DNA of 64,000 bases from Saccharomyces paradoxus (Eukaryota; Ascomycota; Saccharomycetes; Saccharomycetales; Saccharomycetaceae), in the NCBI RefSeq assembly GCF_002079055.1, contig NC_047501.1:744001-808000 (forward strand), read 5' to 3'. The position numbers and the translations under genes were made by a program. Shown in pieces: positions 1-9,186 of this stretch (positions are counted from its first letter, which is position 1; every line of letters starts with the position of its first letter). The notes under the pieces were generated by a model, which did not search any database, was not told where the DNA came from, and saw only the letters and a program-made list of their open reading frames with translations.

Positions 1-52
1 ATGTATTCCTATACATCTATATGTATGTGTATGTTTTATGTATATATATGTA

Positions 53-63
53 TTTTACATTTT
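53..63 (+). other. Perfect ARS consensus match 3' of MCP1
   Basis: The 11 bases fit the yeast ARS consensus WTTTAYRTTTW exactly and lie in a very AT-rich stretch (1-229) downstream of MCP1, full of ATGTAT and TATATA runs. From memory, S. cerevisiae has an origin (ARS1523) just past the 3' end of this gene, which supports an origin here. A consensus match alone is weak evidence in AT-rich DNA. Confidence 0.4.
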
Positions 64-229
64 TTTATAATCATATACCTTTACCGAATTTTTTGGCCTT
101 TATTGAACAGACTAATGTTACTCATTAAATAAAAATACAGAAATTGAAAATAAATATTAAGAATAGTATAAATAACTGGTCGAACACTGTCCCAATTTAA
201 TGACTTTCCATTTCTTCACATAGGGACAC

Positions 230-1138
230 CTATCTTATGTGCAACAGCAATCGGATCCTTTTGAAAATGCCTTCGAATTGATTAGGACCTAGTTTCGTGG
301 AATCCTCTCTCATCAATCTGACTAAAGAAATGAACCCAACAAGTGTCAATAGGTTGATAGCAGTGGACCATTTTTTCCTAGCGGTCATTTTATTGACACC
401 GAAATAACGACAGAGCCCCGAACCTATATGATATACACTTGACTCGAGGAGAATGGCTAATGGCACCAGACCTCCAAGCCACTTCCACCACCTGTTCTTG
501 TTAGATAGTAATTGCTTTATAGAGGCGAAATCCACCTCAGTAGAGATAGAATTTGGTACCCATTTCATAATTAATAAATGGTATATCAGAACGGGAACAA
601 GGATATATCCACTAATTACTTGTGGAGGAATGCGGAAGGTCCTATATAATCCGAATAAATACCCAGAAATTCCACCAGTTAAACCTATCGTATCCTGGGA
701 TAAGTCTTGTTTTGCGGATATTTCTAAATGACGATGTTTATTCCTTGATGGCTTATTCCAGTTGTTCACGATACGGAGCAAGACACCTGCGGAAACATGA
801 AGAGTAATACCTGCAACTAACAGTTTGGTAGTTATGGACGGTAAAATCTCTCTTACCATCATAAGAACGTCGTCAGGAGCTGAATCAGGTGATATCGCCG
901 GCGTGATCAAAGTGTTTGCTGCGTGTAGTGGGAAATACAGTGCCATGGGTAGAACTGAAATTTTTTGACAGTTCCAAAGGAATCTCCGACATGTGCTCTT
1001 GGAAACTGGGTACGGAATACCAAATATTTTTTTCCTTCCATTAGGACTACCATCTCCTTTGGGGGTATTTGTACCATTATCATGAGGGAGGCTAGTGGGT
1101 TCTATTGGTTCTGGAGGCACTTCATGCAGCTTTATCAT
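230..1138 (-). CDS. MCP1: Mcp1, mitochondrial outer-membrane multi-spanning protein
   Basis: The 302-residue protein matches Mcp1 as I recall it, including length and the start MIKLHEVPPEP. About five hydrophobic segments are visible (near ISVLPMALYFPLHAAN, LVAGITLHVSAGVLL, GYILVPVLIYHLLIM, WLGGLVPLAILL and STAINLLTLVGF), as expected for this integral membrane protein. In S. cerevisiae Mcp1 sits in the mitochondrial outer membrane, recruits the lipid-transfer protein Vps13 and suppresses loss of ERMES contacts when overproduced. The frame stays open for eight codons upstream, but only to a TTG at 1160-1162, so the ATG at 1136-1138 is taken as the start. It is transcribed away from WTM2. The family assignment is firm; the function is carried over from the homologue. 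Confidence 0.93.
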   Translation of the reverse strand: MIKLHEVPPEPIEPTSLPHDNGTNTPKGDGSPNGRKKIFGIPYPVSKSTCRRFLWNCQKISVLPMALYFPLHAANTLITPAISPDSAPDDVLMMVREILPSITTKLLVAGITLHVSAGVLLRIVNNWNKPSRNKHRHLEISAKQDLSQDTIGLTGGISGYLFGLYRTFRIPPQVISGYILVPVLIYHLLIMKWVPNSISTEVDFASIKQLLSNKNRWWKWLGGLVPLAILLESSVYHIGSGLCRYFGVNKMTARKKWSTAINLLTLVGFISLVRLMREDSTKLGPNQFEGIFKRIRLLLHIR

Positions 1139-1770
1139 CGCAAAAACCAAATTTAGGTCCAACCGATTTGCGTCTTAAATATTCAAGGCCTTTTTGAGGC
1201 AAACAACAAACGTTGGAAAAGCTTTCCTTACTTAATTTCCAGTTGACGATTAACTTTGGACTCACACAATTACGAAGCACGTATTCGCTCTAAAGTCAAT
1301 CTTTTCAAGGCCAGCTATTGCGCTAATGGACAGAATTATGGGCAATCCACAATGTTGGGAGGATGATCTAGTAGAATTGGCTGAGACACTTCTTTAGTTT
1401 ATACTAAAGATATTCTCCCTTGTATAGATGACAGGAGGTTTATTACGCATAAGTTTCTGCGCTTTTCTTTTTTTTTGGGCCCATTCGGGGTTCGAACCGC
1501 TAGTTATATCCGCACTCCTGCGCTCGCAAACTCTCATTGGATCATTCTTACCCATTCGGGTCATAATGTAAGCCTTTACCATTTATGGCACTTTGGTTTC
1601 CCTTTCCATCTCACATCTTAAATTCTATTGTTTTTGAAAAAAAAAATAAAAAAAAGATTAAAGGCAATTAGTTAGCTGACGTATACACATCTCTGCCAGT
1701 ACAGCTACGTTCACATACAAGACAAAGATCGAATAGTAGCAACAGGAACAAGAACTAAAGAAGAAAGAGG
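1139..1770. other. Divergent MCP1-WTM2 intergenic region
   Basis: This 632-bp divergent promoter region holds the TFIIIC B-box site described separately at 1478-1500. It also has a second copy of CCCATTCGGG at 1551-1560 and an A/T-rich run around 1630-1660 close to WTM2. No coding gene is supported here. Confidence 0.6.
1478..1500 (-). promoter_or_regulatory. Orphan TFIIIC B-box (ETC-like site)
   Basis: A perfect B-box core, GGTTCGAACC (1489-1498, palindromic), is embedded in a GC-rich block beside a T-run at 1468-1476. No tRNA fits around it. On the minus strand the three outer base pairs of a T-stem would all be mismatched, and no 5' acceptor strand pairs with the 3' flank. S. cerevisiae has 'extra TFIIIC' (ETC) loci with extended B-boxes but no Pol III gene, and I recall one between YOR228C and WTM2. 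The match is seen directly; the ETC identity is recall plus inference. Confidence 0.6.
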
Positions 1771-3162
1771 ATGGTGAAGAGCAAACCCAACCAGGGTGCG
1801 AGTGGAGCACGCCGTAAACCCGCACCTTCTTTATACCAACACATTTCTAGCTTTAAACCGCACTTCAGCACGCGAGTCGACGACGTCCTGCATTTTAGCA
1901 AGACAGTGACATGGAGGAGTGAGATTATTCCCGACAAATCCAAGGGCACTCTGACTACTAGTCTTTTATACTCTCAAGGTAGCGATATTTACGAAATAGA
2001 CACCACTTTACCATTAAAGACATTCTACGATGACGACGACGACAATGACGACGACAAAAGTAATGTCAAGACCAAATCTACAGCTGCCCCAAATCCTGAA
2101 TATGGTGATGCTTTCCATGATGTTGAGGGAAAACCATTGCGTCCAAAGTGGATTTACCAGGGTGAAACAGTTTCAAAGATGCAATACTTGGAAAGCTCGG
2201 ACGATAGCACAGCAATCGCAATGTCCAAGAATGGTTCTTTGGCGTGGTTCAGGGATGACATCAAGGTTCCCGTTCATATCGTACAGGAAATGATGGGTCC
2301 TGCCACCAGATATTCCAGCATTCACTCGCTAACCAGGCCAGGTTCATTGGCAGTGTCTGATTTTGATGTGTCGACAAATATGGACACGGTGGTAAAATCA
2401 CAAAGCAATGGCTACGAAGAAGACAGCATCTTGAAAATCATTGACAACTCCGATAGACCGGGAGATATCTTACGTACAGTGCACGTCCCAGGGACCACCG
2501 TGGCCCATTCAGTTAGATTCTTTAACAACCATTTATTTGCATCTTGTTCAGATGACAACATTTTAAGGTTCTGGGATACAAGAACAGCAGACAAACCGCT
2601 TTACACACTAAGTGAGCCGCAAAATGGACGACTAACCTCCTTCGATTCCTCTCAAGTTACTGAAAACCTATTTGTCACCGGCTTCAGCACGGGTGTCATC
2701 AAGCTATGGGATGCGCGTGCTGTGCAGCTGGCCACTACTGACCTCACGCACAGGCAGAACGGAGAGGAGCCGATCCAAAACGAGATAGCCAAGTTGTTCC
2801 ATTCAGGCGGCGATTCCGTGGTCGATATCCTGTTCTCACAGACCTCCGCAACAGAATTCGTTACCGTTGGGGGGACGGGTAATGTCTACCACTGGGACAT
2901 GGAGTACTCTTTCTCAAGAAATGATGACGACAACGAAGATGAAGTCCAAGTGGCTGCTCCAGAGGAACTTCAGGGTCAATGTTTAAAGTTTTTCCATACA
3001 GGCGGTACAAGAAGATCGAGCAACCAATTCGGCAAAAGGAATACCGTGGCGCTACACCCCGTAATCAATGATTTTGTCGGTACTGTCGATTCAGATAGTC
3101 TTGTTACTGCTTACAAACCATTTCTCGCCAGTGACTTTATTGGCAGAGGTTACGACAATTAA
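1771..3162 (+). CDS. WTM2: Wtm2, WD-repeat transcriptional modulator
   Basis: A 463-residue WD-repeat protein closely related to the product of the next gene, WTM1. WD motifs are visible, e.g. FASCSDDNILRFWDTR around residues 256-271 and a second ending in KLWDAR. An Asp-rich tract at about residues 87-95, encoded by GAC/GAT repeats, is missing from Wtm1. In S. cerevisiae the WTM proteins act in the nucleus as modulators of meiotic and silencing gene expression; Wtm1 anchors the small ribonucleotide reductase subunit in the nucleus, and Wtm2 has a weaker, partly overlapping role. The recalled S. cerevisiae protein is 467 residues, so a small indel, perhaps in the acidic tract, is likely. Confidence 0.94.
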   Translation: MVKSKPNQGASGARRKPAPSLYQHISSFKPHFSTRVDDVLHFSKTVTWRSEIIPDKSKGTLTTSLLYSQGSDIYEIDTTLPLKTFYDDDDDNDDDKSNVKTKSTAAPNPEYGDAFHDVEGKPLRPKWIYQGETVSKMQYLESSDDSTAIAMSKNGSLAWFRDDIKVPVHIVQEMMGPATRYSSIHSLTRPGSLAVSDFDVSTNMDTVVKSQSNGYEEDSILKIIDNSDRPGDILRTVHVPGTTVAHSVRFFNNHLFASCSDDNILRFWDTRTADKPLYTLSEPQNGRLTSFDSSQVTENLFVTGFSTGVIKLWDARAVQLATTDLTHRQNGEEPIQNEIAKLFHSGGDSVVDILFSQTSATEFVTVGGTGNVYHWDMEYSFSRNDDDNEDEVQVAAPEELQGQCLKFFHTGGTRRSSNQFGKRNTVALHPVINDFVGTVDSDSLVTAYKPFLASDFIGRGYDN

Positions 3163-4142
3163 AAAAAAAAGGAATAAGAAATAAAGTTACTGCATAAGGG
3201 AAAGGGCAATAACTCACAAGCATTTACGTATATAATTCTGTTTTTTTTTATTCATTTCTAGCACGCTATTGGGGTTATAATTTTTTTTTGTAATATATAG
3301 CGATGGTATAATGTTCTATAGATACTGGTATCGCTCCTAATAAAGACTCTTTCAGTTCCTGAAGCCAACGAAGTAAAGACTCTTAAAAGAGGGTTACCAG
3401 TAATTTGCCACGCGTTTTTCCTTTTTTTCTTTTTCAGTCAAGAAAAAGAACAAGAGCACGGCTATATGGAGGATCTAATGGCGACATACTCCATCTCTAA
3501 GTTCCTTCTTTCGTTCCTCGGACGAGTGTTGATGTTTACCATTCGGAATCTGAAAGGTTATTGCTAAGGAAAGCCCAGAGGGATATGCAAGATACGGTCG
3601 TGCCTGTAGCGCGTGAGGAGGCGGTGTTCAATATGCGGTGCTAGCTTCCCTTTTTGGAACGCGCCGGGGTATAACGAAAGAAAGGCTAAGTCATACAATA
3701 GGCAAAAGACTTTGTCTTTCCTTTTTTCCCCTTTCCTGAAATAAGGTGGTAGTGCTTATTGAAGTGTGTTATCCCTTATGTAATTGCTTAGCTACACGCA
3801 GTGAGCACACATACAGTGGTGGTCACTGCTCTTTTTTCAATATTAACTCGTGGATAGTTCGGCCATTTTCCTTCGAATCCTCGTTTATTATCTCATATTC
3901 AAAAGTGTTCTTTCCGGGCTTTTTTTTCCCTTTTTCTTTTCTATGCAGTTTGTCCCCTTAATGATATAATTTTTTTTTTTCAGTTCTGTAGCTTCTTCTA
4001 GTATAAAGAGAGGAGAGAAAAGAAGATCCGAAAAGTTTATATTCGCTTGAGTTATAGTTACTAGAAGGAAACTTGATTATTAATCAATTGATCTTGAACA
4101 ATACAAATAAAACAGAATACTGTATACAATTCAACAAAAAAA
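3163..4142. other. Long WTM2-WTM1 intergenic region
   Basis: This is 980 bp between tandem genes. It contains the WTM2 3' end, several poly-T and polypyrimidine tracts (around 3240-3290, 3418-3440 and 3925-3980), and a TATA-like TATAAAG near 4002-4008, about 140 bp before the WTM1 ATG. A short ORF at 3746-3961 has no recognisable product. I see no RNA gene. Confidence 0.5.
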
Positions 4143-5456
4143 ATGCCAAAAAAAGTCTGGAAATCAACTACGCCTTCCACTTATGAACATATCTCCAGCT
4201 TGAGACCAAAATTTGTTTCTCGTGTAGACAATGTTCTTCACCAGAGAAAGGCCTTGACGTTCAGCAACGTTGTTGTTCCGGATAAAGAGAACAATACTCT
4301 AACCTCCAGCGTTATATACTCTCAAGGTAGTGATATCTACGAAATTGACTTCGCTGTACCATTACAAGAGGCCTCTTCAGAACCAGTGAAAGACTATGGA
4401 GACGCCTTTGAAGCTACTGAAAACACCTCACTGAGCCCAAAATTCGTATATCAAGGTGAAACTGTCTCTAAAATGGCTTACTTGGACAAGACTGGGGAAA
4501 CTACATTATTATCCATGTCTAAGAACGGGTCATTGGCCTGGTTCAAAGAGGGTATAAAGGTCCCTATTCACATCGTACAAGAATTGATGGGTCCAGCTAC
4601 CAGCTATGCCAGCATCCATTCTTTAACCAGACCTGGTGATCTACCTGAAAAGGATTTCTCATTGGCCATCTCTGACTTTGGTATTTCCAATGATACCGAA
4701 ACCATTGTGAAATCCCAGAGTAATGGTGATGAAGAAGACAGTATTTTGAAAATAATCGACAATGCTGGTAAACCAGGTGAGATTCTACGTACCGTTCATG
4801 TCCCAGGTACCACAGTGACTCACACCGTAAGATTTTTCGATAACCATATCTTCGCATCTTGTTCAGATGACAATATCCTAAGGTTCTGGGACACTAGAAC
4901 TTCAGACAAGCCTTTATGGGTGCTGGGAGAGCCAAAGAATGGAAAATTGACGTCGTTCGATTGCTCTCAGGTTTCCAACAACTTGTTTGTTACCGGTTTC
5001 AGCACAGGTATCATCAAGTTATGGGATGCCAGAGCAGCTGAAGCTGCCACCACTGATTTGACTTATAGACAAAATGGTGAAGATCCAATTCAAAATGAAA
5101 TCGCTAACTTCTATCATGCCGGTGGGGATTCTGTTGTTGACGTCCAATTCTCTGCCACTTCAAGCTCTGAATTCCTAACTGTTGGTGGTACCGGTAATAT
5201 TTACCATTGGAACACTGACTATTCTTTGTCAAAGTACAATCCCGAAGACACCATTGCTCCTCCTCAAGATGCCACTGAAGAATCCCAAACAAAATCGTTA
5301 AGATTCTTGCACAAGGGTGGAAGCAGAAGGTCTCCAAAGCAGATAGGAAGAAGAAACACCACCGCTTGGCATCCAGTTATTGAAAACTTGGTTGGTACTG
5401 TCGATGACGATAGCTTAGTCAGCATCTACAAGCCTTACACCGAGGAAAGCGAATAG
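4143..5456 (+). CDS. WTM1: Wtm1, WD-repeat nuclear anchor and transcriptional modulator
   Basis: A 437-residue WD-repeat protein, the same length as S. cerevisiae Wtm1. Its body is largely collinear with Wtm2 (shared blocks SLLYSQGSDIYEID or close variants, HIVQE-MGPAT, FASCSDDNILRFWDTR, FVTGFSTG), so the two are tandem paralogues. Wtm1 keeps the Rnr2-Rnr4 ribonucleotide reductase subunits in the nucleus and modulates transcription. The gene lacks Wtm2's Asp tract. Codon use looks more biased toward preferred codons than in WTM2, which fits higher expression. The start is the first ATG after an A-rich leader. Confidence 0.95.
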   Translation: MPKKVWKSTTPSTYEHISSLRPKFVSRVDNVLHQRKALTFSNVVVPDKENNTLTSSVIYSQGSDIYEIDFAVPLQEASSEPVKDYGDAFEATENTSLSPKFVYQGETVSKMAYLDKTGETTLLSMSKNGSLAWFKEGIKVPIHIVQELMGPATSYASIHSLTRPGDLPEKDFSLAISDFGISNDTETIVKSQSNGDEEDSILKIIDNAGKPGEILRTVHVPGTTVTHTVRFFDNHIFASCSDDNILRFWDTRTSDKPLWVLGEPKNGKLTSFDCSQVSNNLFVTGFSTGIIKLWDARAAEAATTDLTYRQNGEDPIQNEIANFYHAGGDSVVDVQFSATSSSEFLTVGGTGNIYHWNTDYSLSKYNPEDTIAPPQDATEESQTKSLRFLHKGGSRRSPKQIGRRNTTAWHPVIENLVGTVDDDSLVSIYKPYTEESE

Positions 5457-5953
5457 TCGTCACGCCAAACACACGGAACAAGGCCATATTTAAATATTTA
5501 ATGTTTTTGACTACTTTTAGTTTCATTCTACTCAGAGTTGTTTTTTTTTGGCTCTGTGTGATGAAAATGCGCCCTTAAAGCTATATATGATCTATTGTTA
5601 GTATATTTATTATTCAACTAATATTTAACCAAAGCATAGTTGTCTCTAGTACGAGGCGCCATGCACCTGCTAGCGATCAAGTCACTAACAACGAATAAGT
5701 TCCTATTTCTCAGGTCATTGCGACAATTGAAAAATCGGATCGACTGATTACCATTAAGGCGTGTGACGGCTCAAAATAAGGAAGTTTTGTTTTAAAGGGC
5801 AAGAAAAATCTGGTACAATTTAAACAGAAGGTTGCTCTCTAGCAGGGTTGGATCTAGTTTTTCATAGCTTGCATTTCATATATGATTGCGTATTTCTCGC
5901 ACTGTACATAGACCAAATCAAAATTATCCTGTTCATTACACAGTTTGCGCAGT
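5457..5953. other. WTM1-MKK1 intergenic region
   Basis: 497 bp holding the WTM1 3' end (T-rich, around 5500-5560) and the MKK1 promoter. I see no gene and no clear factor site. Confidence 0.4.
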
Positions 5954-7477
5954 ATGGCTTCACTATTCAGACCCCCAGAATCTGCGAAAGGCAACCCAAA
6001 TTCTCCCAGACTCAAATTGCCCCTCCTACGAAATAACCAGCTAAATGAAAGTAATATATATTCAACGTCGAATGGGAGTTCCACAACGGCGTGTGGCCAC
6101 ACCCCGGAACCACTGACCTCTTCCACATCGACACTTTTTTCTCAGACCCGACTTTATCCTAGCGACTCATCAGTGACTTTAAACACAATGAAGAAGAGGC
6201 CTGCACCGCCATCATTACCTTCATTAAGCACAAATCCGCTATATAAGAACAAAACACTACCCCAACTCGTACCCATTGCCGATGTGCCTGACTCCAAGCA
6301 AGATTTAGGGTTAAAACAGCATGTGGTAGCAGCAAATGAACTGCCAGGTAGTTATGAGTTAACCCCTTCATCAATGACTAGTCCCTTTTCACATACAAAC
6401 ACGTCTTCTCCCTACCTCAGAAATGATCTGAACAATTCAGTGGGATCTGACTTTTCAAATTTGATATCGGCGTATGAACGGAGTTCAAGTCCAATCAAAT
6501 CGTTTTGCCAGCTTGAATCACCTTCTGAATCATACATCGACTTAAACAGTGTACGAGACGTTGACCAACTGGATGAAAATGGTTGGAAATACGCAAATTT
6601 AAAAGATAGAATTGAGACATTAGGCATCCTAGGAGAGGGGGCCGGTGGCTCTGTTTCCAAGTGTAAACTGAAAAATGGATCGAAAATATTCGCTTTAAAA
6701 GTGATAAATACATTAAATACAGATCCCGAGTATCAAAAACAAATATTCAGAGAATTGCAGTTTAATAGAAGTTTCCAGTCCGAATATATTGTACGATATT
6801 ATGGAATGTTTACTGATGACGAAAACTCTTCAATTTATATTGCCATGGAGTACATGGGCGGGCGATCGTTGGATGCTATTTACAAAAATTTGTTAAAACG
6901 TGGTGGTAGGATCAGTGAGAAAGTCCTCGGGAAAATAGCAGAAGCGGTACTAAGAGGACTATCATATTTGCATGAGAAAAAAGTTATTCATAGAGATATT
7001 AAACCACAGAATATTCTACTGAATGAAAATGGACACGTGAAGCTTTGTGATTTTGGAGTCAGTGGAGAAGCCGTCAACTCGCTAGCCACAACATTCACGG
7101 GAACCTCCTTCTATATGGCTCCAGAAAGAATTCAAGGCCAACCGTATAGCGTCACATCTGATGTATGGTCACTTGGATTGACGATTTTGGAAGTGGCGAA
7201 CGGGAAATTTCCATGCTCTTCTGAGAAGATGGCAGCCAATATAGCTCCCTTTGAATTGTTAATGTGGATTTTAACATTCACGCCTGAATTAAAGGATGAA
7301 CCCGAATCCAATATCATATGGAGTCCATCGTTCAAATCTTTTATCGAGTACTGCTTGAAAAAGGACAGTCGCGAACGGCCATCTCCAAGGCAGATGATTA
7401 ATCATCCCTGGATAAAAGGGCAAATGAAAAAAAAAGTCAATATGGAAAAATTCGTGAAGAAGTGCTGGGAAGATTAA
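5954..7477 (+). CDS. MKK1: Mkk1, MAP kinase kinase of the cell-integrity pathway
   Basis: The 507-residue protein has a Ser/Pro-rich N-terminal half and a protein kinase domain. The glycine loop GEGAGGSV is near residues 227-234, the catalytic loop HRDIKPQN near 346-353 and DFG near 366-368. The activation segment SLATTFTGT carries Ser376 and Thr380, the positions phosphorylated by the MAPKKK Bck1. Mkk1, redundantly with Mkk2, activates the MAP kinase Slt2/Mpk1 in the Pkc1 cell-wall pathway. The open frame runs three codons upstream to a TTG, so the ATG at 5954 is used. The kinase domain is near-identical to S. cerevisiae Mkk1 as recalled, while the N-terminal region has diverged. Confidence 0.95.
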   Translation: MASLFRPPESAKGNPNSPRLKLPLLRNNQLNESNIYSTSNGSSTTACGHTPEPLTSSTSTLFSQTRLYPSDSSVTLNTMKKRPAPPSLPSLSTNPLYKNKTLPQLVPIADVPDSKQDLGLKQHVVAANELPGSYELTPSSMTSPFSHTNTSSPYLRNDLNNSVGSDFSNLISAYERSSSPIKSFCQLESPSESYIDLNSVRDVDQLDENGWKYANLKDRIETLGILGEGAGGSVSKCKLKNGSKIFALKVINTLNTDPEYQKQIFRELQFNRSFQSEYIVRYYGMFTDDENSSIYIAMEYMGGRSLDAIYKNLLKRGGRISEKVLGKIAEAVLRGLSYLHEKKVIHRDIKPQNILLNENGHVKLCDFGVSGEAVNSLATTFTGTSFYMAPERIQGQPYSVTSDVWSLGLTILEVANGKFPCSSEKMAANIAPFELLMWILTFTPELKDEPESNIIWSPSFKSFIEYCLKKDSRERPSPRQMINHPWIKGQMKKKVNMEKFVKKCWED

Positions 7478-7920
7478 TCGATTGTCATTTTTTTTTCTTA
7501 ACATCAGTTAAGTTTATTTTATTTTCTTTCGCACTTGCCACAAGTTTTTGCGCCCATACAAGATTCATACCCAGTATAGTTTAACTACAGCACATTGCTA
7601 TACACAGCTTCTAAACTAAGTAAATTCGAATATATTGATATATTAATTTAACGTGCAGGGTTGGCATTTAGTGGCCTATATGTCTTTGTACTTGGTATAC
7701 GTATTCAGTGATGTTCTAATACCTCGCAACGCAATTTCCAGCGAGGTTAGGTTGAGGCAAAGTTAACTCCCAAGAATCACAACGCCTGCCGTGTTTGAGA
7801 CACAACTATATACTCTGGTGTTACTGTACGCATTTAGAAACAACGATAATTTGCTAAGTGCTACTTTAGATTCAAACTACAAAGACACATATTGTGGAAG
7901 AGTAAGTTGAAAACTTGAAA
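7478..7920. other. MKK1-MGE1 intergenic region
   Basis: 443 bp between same-strand genes. It has a T-rich MKK1 3' end and an unremarkable promoter for MGE1. I did not find a convincing heat-shock element, although MGE1 would be expected to have one. Confidence 0.35.
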
Positions 7921-8607
7921 ATGAGAGCTTTTTCAGCAGCCACGGTTAGGGCCACAACTAGGAAGTCGTTCGTTCCAATGGCACCAAGAACCCCTTTTAT
8001 GACGTCTTCGTTTGCAAGAAGTGTAACTCCAATGACAAGAATGAGATATTATTCTGATGAAGCAAAAAAAGAAGAAGCCAAAGAAGGCAATGAAAATTCG
8101 ACTGAAGAACAATCAGAAATCAAGAAACTAGAGAATCAGTTAAGTGCGAAGACTAAGGAAGCTTCTGAACTCAAGGACAGATTATTAAGATCTGTTGCAG
8201 ATTTCAGAAACTTGCAACAAGTCACAAAGAAGGATATTCAGAAGGCTAAAGACTTCGCTTTACAGAAGTTTGCTAAGGATTTACTGGAATCCGTAGATAA
8301 CTTTGGTCATGCTTTGAATGCTTTTAAAGAAGAAGACTTACAAAAATCCAAGGAAATTAGTGACTTGTATACAGGGGTTAGAATGACAAGAGATGTTTTT
8401 GAAAATACCCTAAGAAAGCATGGTATTGAAAAATTAGATCCATTGGGAGAACCATTCGATCCAAACAAACACGAAGCAACATTCGAACTGCCACAACCTG
8501 ATAAGGAACCAGGTACTGTTTTCCATGTACAACAACTAGGTTTCACCTTGAACGACAGAGTTATCAGACCAGCAAAAGTCGGCATTGTTAAGAGCGAAGA
8601 GAACTAA
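7921..8607 (+). CDS. MGE1: Mge1, mitochondrial GrpE nucleotide-exchange factor
   Basis: A 228-residue GrpE-family protein. The first ~45 residues are rich in Arg, Ser, Thr and Ala with no acidic residues, a typical mitochondrial presequence. A long coiled-coil helix follows (about 65-115), then the compact GrpE head with the conserved C-terminal region ending RPAKVGIVK. Mge1 releases ADP from the mitochondrial Hsp70 Ssc1, driving protein import and folding in the matrix. The frame extends two codons upstream to a TTG; the ATG at 7921 gives the family length. Confidence 0.95.
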   Translation: MRAFSAATVRATTRKSFVPMAPRTPFMTSSFARSVTPMTRMRYYSDEAKKEEAKEGNENSTEEQSEIKKLENQLSAKTKEASELKDRLLRSVADFRNLQQVTKKDIQKAKDFALQKFAKDLLESVDNFGHALNAFKEEDLQKSKEISDLYTGVRMTRDVFENTLRKHGIEKLDPLGEPFDPNKHEATFELPQPDKEPGTVFHVQQLGFTLNDRVIRPAKVGIVKSEEN

Positions 8608-9186
8608 TTTTGACGAATTGCTACTACCTTTGTCTTTATCTACGTGTGCCTTTTTTCTTTCTCTGCCTGGTTTAGTTTTATTTAGTACGTTTACTTGTAT
8701 ATATTTGTAAACTAATAAAAATATAAAGGAATAAATCTCAAAACATATCTATTCTGTAAAACTGGAAGTATGTAAGTTACTGAAAGGCACAAATTACACA
8801 AGAGTGACAATTTTTGGTTCTTCTGTATGTATTTCAGAGAAAGCTCTTTTGTTTCTCTACGACTGGCCACTTCCTCTTTTATTTTTTTGTAAACAATGAC
8901 GGCGAGTTTCTTTTGGAACGTGAGCAGAAAATTATTATCTGTTGTAAACAATCGCATCGGCAGGAGGGCGTAATCTTATGCTAAAGACGTGTAGTTTCAA
9001 AGGACAATAAAGCATTAGCTGTTTTTGTAGCGCATCTTTTTTAGCAAGTTCACACGTTTATTGAACTTATTGTGAATTTTAAGTAAAACACCTTTTGTTT
9101 TCTCGAGGAAATCTAGCTACCTTTTCATAGGTGAAGTCATCGCATAATATTCCATCAGGACATTCCATATATCTGGAAATATATAT
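8608..9186. other. MGE1-KIN4 intergenic region
   Basis: 579 bp with the MGE1 3' end and the KIN4 promoter. The last part contains an inverted repeat (CCATATAT at 9165-9172 and ATATATGG at 9183-9190) that overlaps the KIN4 start codon. No coding gene is supported. Confidence 0.45.

Noticed and set aside
1441-1580. A functional tRNA gene on the minus strand
   Set aside because: The B-box is perfect but the T-stem outer pairs and the acceptor stem do not pair, and there is no clear anticodon arm.
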